In this document: positions 8,145 to 17,103 of the stretch, piece by piece
How positions within the stretch are numbered: position 1 is the stretch's first letter
Layout of the letters: each line of letters starts with the position of its first letter
Source: Actinacidiphila yeochonensis CN732
GTDB taxonomy: Bacteria; Actinomycetota; Actinomycetes; Streptomycetales; Streptomycetaceae
Assembly (NCBI RefSeq): GCF_000745345.1
Contig: NZ_JQNR01000005.1
Location: forward strand, 2,418,001 to 2,482,000
Reading direction: 5' to 3'
DNA length: 64,000 nt
Notes under the pieces: model-generated
What the model was told of the DNA's origin: nothing
The model's input: only the letters and a program-made list of their open reading frames with translations
The model's database searches: none
Translations under genes and position numbers: made by a program

Positions 8145-9323
8145 GTGTCGCTGCCACCCCTGGTCGAGCCGGCCGACGAGCTCACCGTTGACGAGGTCCG
8201 CAGGTACTCGCGCCACCTGATCATCCCCGACGTGGGGATGGACGGGCAGAAGCGGCTGAAGAACGCCAAGGTGCTGTGCGTCGGGGCCGGCGGCCTCGGC
8301 TCGCCGGCCCTGATGTACCTGGCCGCCGCGGGCGTGGGCACGCTCGGCATCGTCGAGTTCGACGAGGTCGACGAGTCGAACCTCCAGCGCCAGATCATCC
8401 ACAGCCAGGCCGACATCGGCCGTTCCAAGGCCGAGTCCGCGCGCGATTCCGTCAAGGGCATCAACCCTTACGTGAACGTGGTCCTCCATGAGGAGCGGCT
8501 CGAGGCCGAGAACGTGATGGAGATCTTCGCGCAGTACGACCTGATCGTCGACGGCACGGACAACTTCGCCACTCGCTACCTGGTCAACGACGCCTGCGTG
8601 CTGCTGAACAAGCCGTACGTGTGGGGCTCGATCTACCGCTTCGACGGCCAGGCGTCCGTCTTCTGGTCCGAGCACGGCCCCTGCTACCGCTGCCTGTACC
8701 CGGAGCCCCCGCCGCCGGGCATGGTCCCGTCCTGCGCCGAGGGCGGCGTCCTCGGCGTGCTGTGCGCGTCGATCGGCTCCATCCAGGTCACCGAGGCGAT
8801 CAAGGTCCTCGCGGGCGTCGGCGAGCCGCTCGTCGGGCGTCTGATGATCTACGACGCCCTGGAGATGACCTACCGCCAGGTCAAGGTCCGCAAGGACCCG
8901 GACTGCGCGGTGTGCGGCGAGAACCCCACGGTCACCGAGCTCATCGACTACGAGGCGTTCTGCGGCGTCGTCTCCGAGGAGGCCCAGGAGGCCGCGCTCG
9001 GCTCCACGATCACTCCCAAGCAGCTCAAGGAGTGGATCGACGAGGGCGAGAACATCGAGATCATCGATGTCCGGGAGCAGAACGAGTACGAGATCGTCAG
9101 CATCCCCGGCGCCAAGCTGATCCCGAAGAACGAGTTCCTGATGGGCCGGGCCCTGGAGACCCTGCCGCAGGACAAGCGGATCGTGCTGCACTGCAAGACG
9201 GGCGTGCGCTCCGCGGAGGTGCTGGCCGTGCTGAAGTCCGCCGGCTTCTCCGACGCCGTGCACGTGGGCGGCGGCGTGATCGGCTGGGTCAACACGATCG
9301 AGCCGCACAAGCCGGTCTACTGA
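8145..9323 (+). CDS. moeZ: MoeZ, adenylyltransferase/sulfurtransferase for sulfur-carrier proteins
   Basis: Two-domain E1-like enzyme of the cytosol. It adenylates the C-terminal glycine of small ubiquitin-fold sulfur carriers and then converts it to a thiocarboxylate, feeding molybdopterin, cysteine and, in actinomycetes, secondary-metabolite or thiotemplate pathways. The N-terminal ThiF/MoeB domain has GAGGLGS (48-54), RSKAES, the DGTDNF block and two zinc CxxC pairs (CYRC near 179, CAVC near 254). The C-terminal rhodanese has the active cysteine in HCKTGVRS (C350). 392 aa, full length. GTG start. Codon usage is a little less extreme than its neighbours. A SigR promoter lies upstream, tying sulfur transfer to thiol stress. 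Confidence 0.95.
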   Translation: MSLPPLVEPADELTVDEVRRYSRHLIIPDVGMDGQKRLKNAKVLCVGAGGLGSPALMYLAAAGVGTLGIVEFDEVDESNLQRQIIHSQADIGRSKAESARDSVKGINPYVNVVLHEERLEAENVMEIFAQYDLIVDGTDNFATRYLVNDACVLLNKPYVWGSIYRFDGQASVFWSEHGPCYRCLYPEPPPPGMVPSCAEGGVLGVLCASIGSIQVTEAIKVLAGVGEPLVGRLMIYDALEMTYRQVKVRKDPDCAVCGENPTVTELIDYEAFCGVVSEEAQEAALGSTITPKQLKEWIDEGENIEIIDVREQNEYEIVSIPGAKLIPKNEFLMGRALETLPQDKRIVLHCKTGVRSAEVLAVLKSAGFSDAVHVGGGVIGWVNTIEPHKPVY

Positions 9324-9369
9324 CAGGCGGCTGACCCCGGCGCCGCGCCGAGGGCGCGAGCGACCACCG

Positions 9370-9404
9370 GTAAGGGGCGACACCCAGTGGGTGCCGCCCC
9401 TTAC
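9370..9404. terminator. Bidirectional hairpin between convergent moeZ and flippase genes
   Basis: Arms 9370-9385 and 9389-9404, one mismatch, three-base loop, ending in CCCCTTACTTG. It serves both the plus-strand moeZ and the minus-strand gene ending at 9488. Confidence 0.8.
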
Positions 9405-9487
9405 TTGTGCCCCTGGACGTCCTGCTCCCGAACGCCCGTGCTTCTGAACACCGGTGCCGCTGAGCGCCGGGGTCCGCTACGGCTCCG

Positions 9488-12370
9488 CTACAGCTCCCCC
9501 TTGCGGGTCAGGTGCGTGAAGGCCAGCCACCCCGGCAGCACGGGCAGCCAGAACGTCAGCAGCCGGAAGAAGAGCACCGCCGGGGTGGCCACCTCCTTCG
9601 GCAGCCCGGCCGCGATCAGACCGCCGGTCAGCGCCAGCTCCACCGCGCCCACCCCGCCCGGCGTCGGCGCGGCCGAGCCCAGGGCGTTGCCGGCCAGGAA
9701 GACCACCGCGACCGTCGAGTAGCTCAGGCTGCCGCCGAACGCCCGCACGCAGCCGTCCAGGCAGATCACGAAGGTGACCGTGAGCATCAGCGTGCCGCCG
9801 ATGCCGGTCGCCAGCTTCACCGGCCGCTGGAGCACGTCCAGCATGCGCGGCACCACTCCGGCGAACAGCGCCCGCACCCGCGTGGAGACGAACTTCCGCA
9901 GCGCCGGCACCGCCGTCACCACCAGCACCAGCACCCCGGCGGTCAGCAGCCCCGCCATGACGGTGTGGGACGGCGAGAGCGACGGCGTCTTCTGCGTGCC
10001 GGTGATGAAGCCGAACGCCATCAGCAGCAGGATGTGCGCGCCCAGTCCGACCAGCTGGGAGGCGCCCACGCTGGCCACCGCCAGGCCCGGCCGGACCCCC
10101 GCCTTCTGCAGGTAGCGGGTGTTGAGCGCCACCCCGCCCACCGCCGCGGGCGCCACCAGCTTCACGAACGACCCGGCCACCTGCGCCAGCACCGTCCGCA
10201 GCAGGGACAGCCGCTCCGGGACGAACCCCGACAGGGCGCACGCGGCCGCCACGTAGGTGGCCGCCGAGCCGAGCACCGCGACCACCGCCCACTGCCAGTC
10301 GGCGTGCAGCACCGCGTGCCCGATGGGCACCGACGTCAGCTGCGAGAGCAGGAAGTACGCCGCGAACGCGCCCGCGATCACCGTCACCAGGGTGCGCGGC
10401 TTGATCCGCTCCAGGCGTACCGGCTCCACCGGCGCCTGCGGGCGGATGCGCAGCACCTGGCGGCGGATGCGGGCGAGTAGGTCCTCCTCGCGGACGTCCT
10501 CCAGGGCGTCCTCCACCGCCCGCTTCTCCGCCTTGCTCTCGGCCTTGCGCTCCGCCTTCGAGGGCACTGGGGTCGAGGCACCCTCGGCGGCGTAGGCGGA
10601 CCGGTGCCGCTCGCGGGCCTCCTTGTCCGCGGCGAGCGCCGCCAGCACCGCCTCCCGCTCGCGCTGCGCCCGGGCCCGGCTCAGTGCCTTCAGCTCCGCG
10701 CGGGTGTCCCGGCTCAGCGCGATCGGCTGGAGCAGCGGCAGCGAGTCCGCCACCGCGTCCGGGCCCACCACCGCCACGGCCGAGGCCACCGAGCGCTCCG
10801 GGCCGACCCGCAGCGCCAGCGTGGTCAGCATCTGCGCGACGTCCATCCGCAGCACGATGTCCCCGGCGGCGATCTCCCCGCCCCGCAGGTCGGTCAGGAA
10901 GACCTGGCCGGCGGCGTCCACGTGGACCGATCCGCCCTCCAGCCGCCGGTGGGCGATCCGCCGGGACTGAAGAGCCCGCACCTGCGTCCACGTCTCGTGC
11001 AGCAGGGCGTCGGTGATCTCGTCGTCGCCCAGGGCGTCCAGCCGCCGCCCGCCGGCGTGCTCGTAGACCAGCATCACCGCGTCCGGGCCCAGCTCGGAGG
11101 TGGCGATCAGCTTCGGCGTGTTCGCGCCGGCGGCCACGGCCGCGTAGGCCAGCAGCGCCTCCTGCTCCAGCGCCTGCCGGAGCGACAGCAGGCTGCCGCG
11201 CTGGGTGATGCCGCCGATCAGCGACAGCCGCCGCCAGGCCCGGTAGAAGAAGCCCTGCGCCTGCTGCTCGCGGTCCACCACCGTCACGTCCAGCGGCGGG
11301 CCGTCCTCCAGGGTGACGAGGTAGCCGCGGCCGCGGTCGGAGTCGGTGGGCACCCCCTCGGCCTGCACCCGGCGGGCGGTCAGCGGGGCGAAGCCCACCC
11401 GGCGCAGGCCCGCCAGCAGGTTCTGCCCGGTGGGGCGGACGTTCGGCGAGCCGATCCCGTAGACGGTGCCGTTCGCCACCGTCCAGCCGATCAGCACCGT
11501 CAGCGCGATCGAGAACGGCGTGGTGTAGCCGCCGACCAGCACCGCGAAGGCGTCCAGCACCAGCACGCACCACACCGCCACCCGCCACCGCGGACGGCGC
11601 GCCATGCCGCAGGCGGTGACGTAGGCGATCACCGGTGCCAGGTATCCGTGCACCGGGTCGGTCATGCCGGAGCCGGTGGGGGAGAGCTGGGACAGGGCGT
11701 CGCGGATCGCCGAGGGCGCCGCGTCCGTCACCCACAGGTCGGTGGCCAGCGCCGCGCCGTGGGCCAGCACGGCGGCGAGCACGCCGTCGGCGACCCGCAG
11801 CCCGTCCCGCCGGACCAGCCGTTCCACCGCGAAGGCCACCGGGACGATCAGCACCAGCAGGCTGGCCGTGGTCCCGGTGAGCGAGGAGAAGAAGTCGGGG
11901 GCCTGCTCGGTGCCCTTGGTGATGTCGGTCTGCAGGCCGCTGGTCGTCGCGTGCGCGAAGGCCGCGACCGCCAGCACCACCGCGATGCCGAGCAGGCCGA
12001 CGAAGAACTGCACCAGGTCCGCCGGGCGGTGCACCCGCGCCGCCAGCAGCGGCTCGTCCACCGACACCGCGTACCGGGTGGCGCCCGGCGGCTCGTCCCG
12101 CGCGGCGGAGGGGGGCACCGGGTCCTCGAAGGACGGCGGCCCGGGCTCGGCCCGCCGCGCGCCCGATCCGGCCCCCGACCCCCCTGGGCGGCCGGCCTCC
12201 GGCCCGGAGCCAGAACCTGAACCGGAGCCTGGACCCGAACCGGACCCGGAACCGGACCCGGAACCGGACCCTGCTCCGAACCCGGACACGGCGGAGTGGG
12301 CGCCGGCGGCCCCTTCGGCCTCCGCGGCGCCCTGCTCGTCTCCGCTCGTGTCTTCTCGGTCTCGTATCAC
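9488..12370 (-). CDS. Large membrane protein: N-terminal helices, degenerate kinase-like domain, C-terminal YbhN/LPG-synthase-TM flippase domain
   Basis: 960 aa, three parts. After a disordered start with a glycine-serine repeat (about residues 50-60), several membrane helices occupy roughly 90-330 (VQFFVGLLGIAVVLAVAAF, LLVLIVPVAFAVERLV). The middle has aminoglycoside-kinase/ABC1-like landmarks (LLAYAAVAAGANTPKLI, VMLVYEHAGGRRLDAL, then VFLTDLRGGEIAAGD in place of a canonical DFD) and is probably a pseudokinase or lipid-head binding domain. The C-terminal UPF0104 domain has LFAGVVPRM and APTPGGVGAVELAL, the family hallmark. It may move polyprenyl- or lysyl-lipid headgroups. GTG start at 12370 on the minus strand; no partner operon gene. 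Confidence 0.8.
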   Translation of the reverse strand: MIRDREDTSGDEQGAAEAEGAAGAHSAVSGFGAGSGSGSGSGSGSGPGSGSGSGSGPEAGRPGGSGAGSGARRAEPGPPSFEDPVPPSAARDEPPGATRYAVSVDEPLLAARVHRPADLVQFFVGLLGIAVVLAVAAFAHATTSGLQTDITKGTEQAPDFFSSLTGTTASLLVLIVPVAFAVERLVRRDGLRVADGVLAAVLAHGAALATDLWVTDAAPSAIRDALSQLSPTGSGMTDPVHGYLAPVIAYVTACGMARRPRWRVAVWCVLVLDAFAVLVGGYTTPFSIALTVLIGWTVANGTVYGIGSPNVRPTGQNLLAGLRRVGFAPLTARRVQAEGVPTDSDRGRGYLVTLEDGPPLDVTVVDREQQAQGFFYRAWRRLSLIGGITQRGSLLSLRQALEQEALLAYAAVAAGANTPKLIATSELGPDAVMLVYEHAGGRRLDALGDDEITDALLHETWTQVRALQSRRIAHRRLEGGSVHVDAAGQVFLTDLRGGEIAAGDIVLRMDVAQMLTTLALRVGPERSVASAVAVVGPDAVADSLPLLQPIALSRDTRAELKALSRARAQREREAVLAALAADKEARERHRSAYAAEGASTPVPSKAERKAESKAEKRAVEDALEDVREEDLLARIRRQVLRIRPQAPVEPVRLERIKPRTLVTVIAGAFAAYFLLSQLTSVPIGHAVLHADWQWAVVAVLGSAATYVAAACALSGFVPERLSLLRTVLAQVAGSFVKLVAPAAVGGVALNTRYLQKAGVRPGLAVASVGASQLVGLGAHILLLMAFGFITGTQKTPSLSPSHTVMAGLLTAGVLVLVVTAVPALRKFVSTRVRALFAGVVPRMLDVLQRPVKLATGIGGTLMLTVTFVICLDGCVRAFGGSLSYSTVAVVFLAGNALGSAAPTPGGVGAVELALTGGLIAAGLPKEVATPAVLFFRLLTFWLPVLPGWLAFTHLTRKGEL

Positions 12371-12489
12371 CTGTCACCGCCCGGACGAATGGTGGCATGA
12401 GGGGTACCCCGACCGGGGCGGAACCCCCCGTGTCGGATCTGTGCGGCAGGATGGACGGGGTGAGCGGGGCGAACGGCAGGGTGAGCGGG

Positions 12490-12978
12490 ATGAGCGACGG
12501 CAGCGGCAGGGACACCGGCCGGGGCGGGTCCGGCGGCGCTGCCCGGGGCACGGACGCCGAGGAGCCGGCCGCGGACGCCGAGGAGCTGGAGCCGTACGTG
12601 GAGCGGGTGCTCGACGCGGTGGACGCCATCCCGGCGGGCCGGGTGATGACCTACGGGGACGTGGCCGAGTGGATCGGTGAGGGCGGCCCGCGCCAGGTCG
12701 GCCGGGTGCTGTCCCACTACGGCGGCTCCGTGCCGTGGTGGCGCGTGGTCCGGGCGGACGGCACGCTGCTGCCCGGCCACGAGCTGCGCGCCCTGGACGC
12801 CTACCGGGCCGAGGGCACCCCGCTGCGGCCGGCCGGCCGGGCCGCCGAGGGGCACGTCCCGCGCCTCGACATGCGCCGCGCCCGCTGGGACGGCACGCCG
12901 CAGCAGCCCGGGGCCGCGCCGTCGCGGACCACCAGGGGCGACGAGGGCGACGGCGAGGGGGCCGCGAGCGCCGGGTGA
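12490..12978 (+). CDS. Alkyltransferase-like (ATL) DNA-binding protein
   Basis: MGMT-fold protein that binds O6-alkylguanine without repairing it and hands the lesion to nucleotide-excision repair. The MGMT active-site motif PCHR is replaced by PWWRV, so the acceptor cysteine is missing, as in ATL proteins. The DNA-recognition helix region RQVGRVLSHYGG and the arginine-rich C-terminal part are present. ATG 12490 was chosen for AGGG eight bases upstream; in-frame ATGs at 12397 and 12450 are alternatives that add a low-complexity N-terminus. It precedes adnA; mycobacteria also carry an MGMT-like gene near adnAB. Confidence 0.85.
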   Translation: MSDGSGRDTGRGGSGGAARGTDAEEPAADAEELEPYVERVLDAVDAIPAGRVMTYGDVAEWIGEGGPRQVGRVLSHYGGSVPWWRVVRADGTLLPGHELRALDAYRAEGTPLRPAGRAAEGHVPRLDMRRARWDGTPQQPGAAPSRTTRGDEGDGEGAASAG

Positions 12979-13084
12979 CGGCCGGAGGGTCATGTCACCC
13001 AGCTTCCGCCATCCGGGGGCCTGCTGTGACCGCGCCCGCCCGGACGGAGTACATTGCCCCACCACCACGAAACCGGCGAACCAC

Positions 13085-16000
13085 GTGAACCCCTCTCCTT
13101 CTCCCCGCGGCACCGCCGCGACCGCGGCCTCGGGCGGTCCGCCGGCTGCGGGCCGCCCGGGCGTCGGAGGCTATCGGCTGGTGCGCACCCCGGCGGGGAA
13201 CGGCGCGCCCCCGGTGCTGGACGCGCGGCAGCGGGCGGTGGTTGAGCACGCTTCCGGGCCTCTTCTGGTGCTGGGCGGGCCGGGCACGGGGAAGACAACC
13301 ACCCTCGTCGAGGCCGTGGCGGCCCGGGTGCGGGCCGGCACCTCCGTCGACCGGCTGCTCGTCCTCACCCACGGGCGCACCGCCGCGGAGGAGCTGCGGG
13401 ACCGGATCGCGGCCCGCCTGGACGACGCGGGGCCGGGGGCGGCCGGACTGTACGCGGGGCCCGGGACGGCCGGACCGGGGACGGCCGAGCGGGGCGTGAC
13501 CGAGTCCGGGACCGCTCCGCAGCCGGGCGAGCGCCGGGCCGGGAGGGCGCCCCTCAGCAGTCCGCAGGCGAACACCTTCCACTCCTTCTGCTACGCCCTC
13601 CTGCGCGCCCACCAGGAGGCCGACCTGTTCGCCGAGCCCGTGCGGCTGCTGTCCGGGCCGGAGCAGGACCTGATGGTGCGCGAGCTGCTGGCCGGCCAGA
13701 GCCTGCTGGCCCGCGAGGGGCGCGGCCGGGTGCGCTGGCCCGACGACCTGCGGGCCGCGCTGACCACCCGGGGCTTCGCCGACGAGGTCCGGGCGGTGAT
13801 CGCCCGCACCCGGGAACTGGGCCTGGCCCCGGCGGCGCTCGCCGCCTTCGCCCGCCGCAACGGGCGGCGCGACTGGGAGGCGGCCGCGGACTTCCTCCAG
13901 GAGTACCTGGACGTCGCCGACCTCCAAGGCGTCATCGACTACACCGAACTCGTCCACCGGGCCGTCCGCCTGGCCGAGCGCCCCGAGGTGCACGCCGACC
14001 TCACCGCCCGCTACGACGCCGTGTTCGTCGACGAGTTCCAGGACACCGACCCGGCCCAGGTGCGGCTTCTGCGGGCGCTCGCCGGGCAGGGCCGCACCCT
14101 GGTGGTCTTCGGCGACCCCGACCAGTCCGTCTACGCCTTCCGCGGCGCCGACGTGAACGGCATCCTCGACTTCCCGGCGCGCTTCCCCGCCGCGGACGGC
14201 AGCCCCGCCCCCGTGCACGTGCTGACCGGCGGCCGCCGGTCGGCCGCCGCCCTGCTCACCGCCGGCAGGCAGCTCGCGAGCCGCCTGCCGCTGCCTCGGG
14301 TGCCGGCCGCGGCCGCACGCCTGCACCGCCAGAGCACCCCCGCCCGTCCCGGCGGCACCGTCGACGTGCGCACCTACCCGTCGCCCGGCGCCGAGGTCGA
14401 GGCCGTGGCCGACGCGCTGCGCCGCGCCCACCTGGAGGACCACCTGCCCTGGTCCGCCATGGCCGTACTCACCCGGACCACCTCCGCGCTGCCCGGGCTG
14501 CGCCGGGCGCTCACCGCGGCGGGGGTCCCCGTCGAGCTGCCGGCCGGCGACACGCCCCTGCACGCCGAGCCCGCGGTGGCCCCGCTGCTGCTGGCCCTGC
14601 GGCTGGCCGCGCAGTCGGCGGTCGCGGCGGCCGAAACGAGCGCCCTGGGCGGCCTCGGTCTCCAGCTCCAGAGCGACGCGGGCGCGCCCGGCGTCCTGGG
14701 TGTCCTGGGGGGCGAGGCCGCAACCGGGGCCCTGGGGAGCGAGGTGGCGCCCAGGGACCTAGGGAGGGGCATTGAACCAGGCGTCCTAGGTGGCCAGGCG
14801 GGAACGCTCCTAGGTCGCGGCCCGGCGTCCGGCGTCCCAGGCGACGGGAGCGTGCCCGGCCTCCCGGGCGGCGAGGCCGCAACCGGCGTCTCAGGCGGCG
14901 ACGCCGACCTCGGCCTCCTTGGCGACCCGTCCGAGGCCGAGCCTCCGGACGGCGCGGCAAACGGGGCCGAGCCTCTGGACGGCGCGGCGGACGGGTCCGA
15001 GCCTCTGGACGGCGCGGTGGACGGGGCCGCTGGCGGCCGAACCGGCGCCGGCGCCCCTGGGAGCCAGGCCGGGGCCGAGGAAGGCCCCGCGCCGCGCCGC
15101 ACCCCTGGTGAGCGGCCGGTCGCCCTCACCGTCGACGACGCCCTCACCCTGCTCACCTCGCCGCTGGGCGGCATGGACTCCGGCGACCTGCGGCGGCTCG
15201 GGCGGGCGCTGCGCGAGGAGGAGCGGGCCGCCGGGCGGACCGTGCCGCGCCCGTCCGACGAGCTGATCGCCGAGGCCGTCGCGGACCCGGCCCGGCTCAC
15301 CGCACACGATCCGGCGTACGCCCGCGGTGCCCGCCGGGTGGGCACCCTGCTGCGGGCCGCCCGCGCCGTCCTGGCGGGGGGCGGCACCGCCGAGGACGCG
15401 CTGTGGAAGCTGTGGGACGGCACGACGTGGCCCGGAAGGCTGGAACGCGCCGCGCTGCGCGGCGGCCCGGCCGGCCGCAACGCCGACCGCGACCTGGACG
15501 CCGTGTGCGCGCTGTTCGAGACCGCCGCCCGCGCGGAGGAGCGGACCGGGGGCCGCGGCGCCCTCAACCTGATCGAGGAGCTGTCCGGCTTCGACGTCGT
15601 GGCCGACACCCTCGGGGGCGCCGTCGTACGCCCCGAGGCGGTGCGGCTCACCACCGCGCACCGGGCCAAGGGCCAGGAGTGGCGGCTGGTGGCGGTCACC
15701 GGCGTCCAGGACGGCGTCTGGCCCGACCTGCGGCGGCGCGGCTCCCTCCTGGAGGCCGACCGGATCGGCCGGGACGGCCTGGCCCCGCCGCTGAGCCAGG
15801 GCGCCCTGCTCACCGAGGAGCGCCGGCTGTTCTACGTGGCCGCCACCCGGGCCCGCGACCGGCTGCTGGTCACCGCCGTGAAGTCGGCCGCCGACGACGG
15901 CGAGCAGCCGTCCCGCTTCCTGGCCGAACTCGGCGTGCAGCCGCAGCACGTGCCGCACCGGCCGCGCCGCCCGCTGGCCGTGCCCGCGCTGGTCGCCGAG

Positions 16001-16996
16001 CTGCGCGCCACCACCGTCGACCCGGAGGCGTCCCCGGCGCTGCGGGAGGCCGCGGCCGCCCGGCTCGCCGCCCTGGCGGCGCTGCACGACGAGGGCCACC
16101 CGCTGGTGCCCACCGCGCACCCCGGCCGCTGGTGGGGCCTGTACGAGCCGACGCGCTCCGAGGTGCCGGTACGCGACCGGGACCGGCCCGTGGTGCTCTC
16201 GGGCAGCGCCCTGGACCAGCTCGCCAACACCTGCGCCCTCCAGTGGTTCCTCGGCCGCGAGGTCCGGGCCGAACCGCCCGCCACCGCCGCCCAGGGCTTC
16301 GGGAACGTCGTCCACGTCCTCGCCGACGAGGTGGCCTCCGGCCGCGCCCCGGCCGACCTGGACGTCCTCATGGCCCGCTTGGACACCGTCTGGGACGGCC
16401 TCGCCTTCGACGCGCCCTGGAAGTCCCGGCAGGAGAAGGAGAACGCCCGCGCCGCCCTGGAGCGCTTCCTGCGCTGGCACGTCCTGGAACGGGGGCGCGA
16501 GCCCGTGGCCGGCGAGCACGCCTTCGACGTCACCCTGGAGGCCGGCGGCGCCACGGTGCGCGTCCGGGGCAGCCTGGACCGGGTCGAGACGGACGCCGAG
16601 GGGCACGCCTACGTCGTCGACTTCAAGACCGGCCGGAGCAAGCCCACCGCCCAGGAGGTGGCCCACCACCCCCAGCTGGCCGTCTACCAGCTCGCCGTCC
16701 GGGAGGGCGCCGTGGACGAGCTCTTCGGCGGGACCCGCCCGCACCCGGGAGGCGCCGAGCTGGTCCAGCTGCGGGTCGGCGCGAGCCGCCGCGAGGGCGG
16801 CGAGGCGCTGCCCGCCGTCCAGCGGCAGGAGCCGCTGGCCGGGGAGGCGGGGGAGTGGGCCGGGGAACTGCTCGCCGAGGCCGCCGGCCGGGTGCTGGAC
16901 GAGCGCTTCACCCCGTCCGCCGGCCACCACTGCGCCCACTGCGCCTTCCGCTCCGCGTGCAGCGCCCGCGCGGAGGGCCGCCAGGTCGTGGAGTGA
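13085..16996 (+). CDS. adnA: AdnA-type helicase-nuclease (UvrD-like motor plus RecB-like nuclease)
   Basis: Subunit of the actinobacterial AdnAB end-resection machine, the functional stand-in for RecBCD/AddAB at double-strand breaks. N-terminal SF1 motor: Walker A GGPGTGKTTT (about 63-72), motif Ia-II with VDEFQDTDPAQV (about 315) and YAFRGAD, later TAHRAKGQEW and YVAATRARDRL. C-terminal PD-(D/E)XK nuclease: VVDFKTGRSK near 1178, followed by HHPQLAVYQLA. An iron-sulfur staple is visible as NTCALQW (near 1050) plus CAHCAFRSAC at the end. 1303 aa, longer than the roughly 1,050 aa mycobacterial protein because of a low-complexity insert (about 518-670). GTG 13085 start. Immediately followed by adnB. 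Confidence 0.93.
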   Translation: MNPSPSPRGTAATAASGGPPAAGRPGVGGYRLVRTPAGNGAPPVLDARQRAVVEHASGPLLVLGGPGTGKTTTLVEAVAARVRAGTSVDRLLVLTHGRTAAEELRDRIAARLDDAGPGAAGLYAGPGTAGPGTAERGVTESGTAPQPGERRAGRAPLSSPQANTFHSFCYALLRAHQEADLFAEPVRLLSGPEQDLMVRELLAGQSLLAREGRGRVRWPDDLRAALTTRGFADEVRAVIARTRELGLAPAALAAFARRNGRRDWEAAADFLQEYLDVADLQGVIDYTELVHRAVRLAERPEVHADLTARYDAVFVDEFQDTDPAQVRLLRALAGQGRTLVVFGDPDQSVYAFRGADVNGILDFPARFPAADGSPAPVHVLTGGRRSAAALLTAGRQLASRLPLPRVPAAAARLHRQSTPARPGGTVDVRTYPSPGAEVEAVADALRRAHLEDHLPWSAMAVLTRTTSALPGLRRALTAAGVPVELPAGDTPLHAEPAVAPLLLALRLAAQSAVAAAETSALGGLGLQLQSDAGAPGVLGVLGGEAATGALGSEVAPRDLGRGIEPGVLGGQAGTLLGRGPASGVPGDGSVPGLPGGEAATGVSGGDADLGLLGDPSEAEPPDGAANGAEPLDGAADGSEPLDGAVDGAAGGRTGAGAPGSQAGAEEGPAPRRTPGERPVALTVDDALTLLTSPLGGMDSGDLRRLGRALREEERAAGRTVPRPSDELIAEAVADPARLTAHDPAYARGARRVGTLLRAARAVLAGGGTAEDALWKLWDGTTWPGRLERAALRGGPAGRNADRDLDAVCALFETAARAEERTGGRGALNLIEELSGFDVVADTLGGAVVRPEAVRLTTAHRAKGQEWRLVAVTGVQDGVWPDLRRRGSLLEADRIGRDGLAPPLSQGALLTEERRLFYVAATRARDRLLVTAVKSAADDGEQPSRFLAELGVQPQHVPHRPRRPLAVPALVAELRATTVDPEASPALREAAAARLAALAALHDEGHPLVPTAHPGRWWGLYEPTRSEVPVRDRDRPVVLSGSALDQLANTCALQWFLGREVRAEPPATAAQGFGNVVHVLADEVASGRAPADLDVLMARLDTVWDGLAFDAPWKSRQEKENARAALERFLRWHVLERGREPVAGEHAFDVTLEAGGATVRVRGSLDRVETDAEGHAYVVDFKTGRSKPTAQEVAHHPQLAVYQLAVREGAVDELFGGTRPHPGGAELVQLRVGASRREGGEALPAVQRQEPLAGEAGEWAGELLAEAAGRVLDERFTPSAGHHCAHCAFRSACSARAEGRQVVE
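14941..15030 (+). repeat. Three 30-bp tandem repeats inside adnA
   Basis: Units at 14941-14970, 14971-15000 and 15001-15030 encode ten-residue repeats of the form P-L-D-G-A-A-D-G-S-E. They lie in a longer glycine/alanine insert (about 14,640-15,100) absent from the helicase core. A further direct repeat, GGCGAGGCCGCAACCGG, occurs twice upstream, in the 14.7-kb and 14.9-kb segments. Confidence 0.85.
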
Positions 16997-17103
16997 CCCC
17001 GACCGGTGGCAGGGCCGGTACCGGACGGCGCTGTGACCAGGCGTTTCGGCCCGCCTGTGGACAAGTGGCGGAGGGTGTCGGCCGGGCCGGATAGCCTCAC
17101 AGA

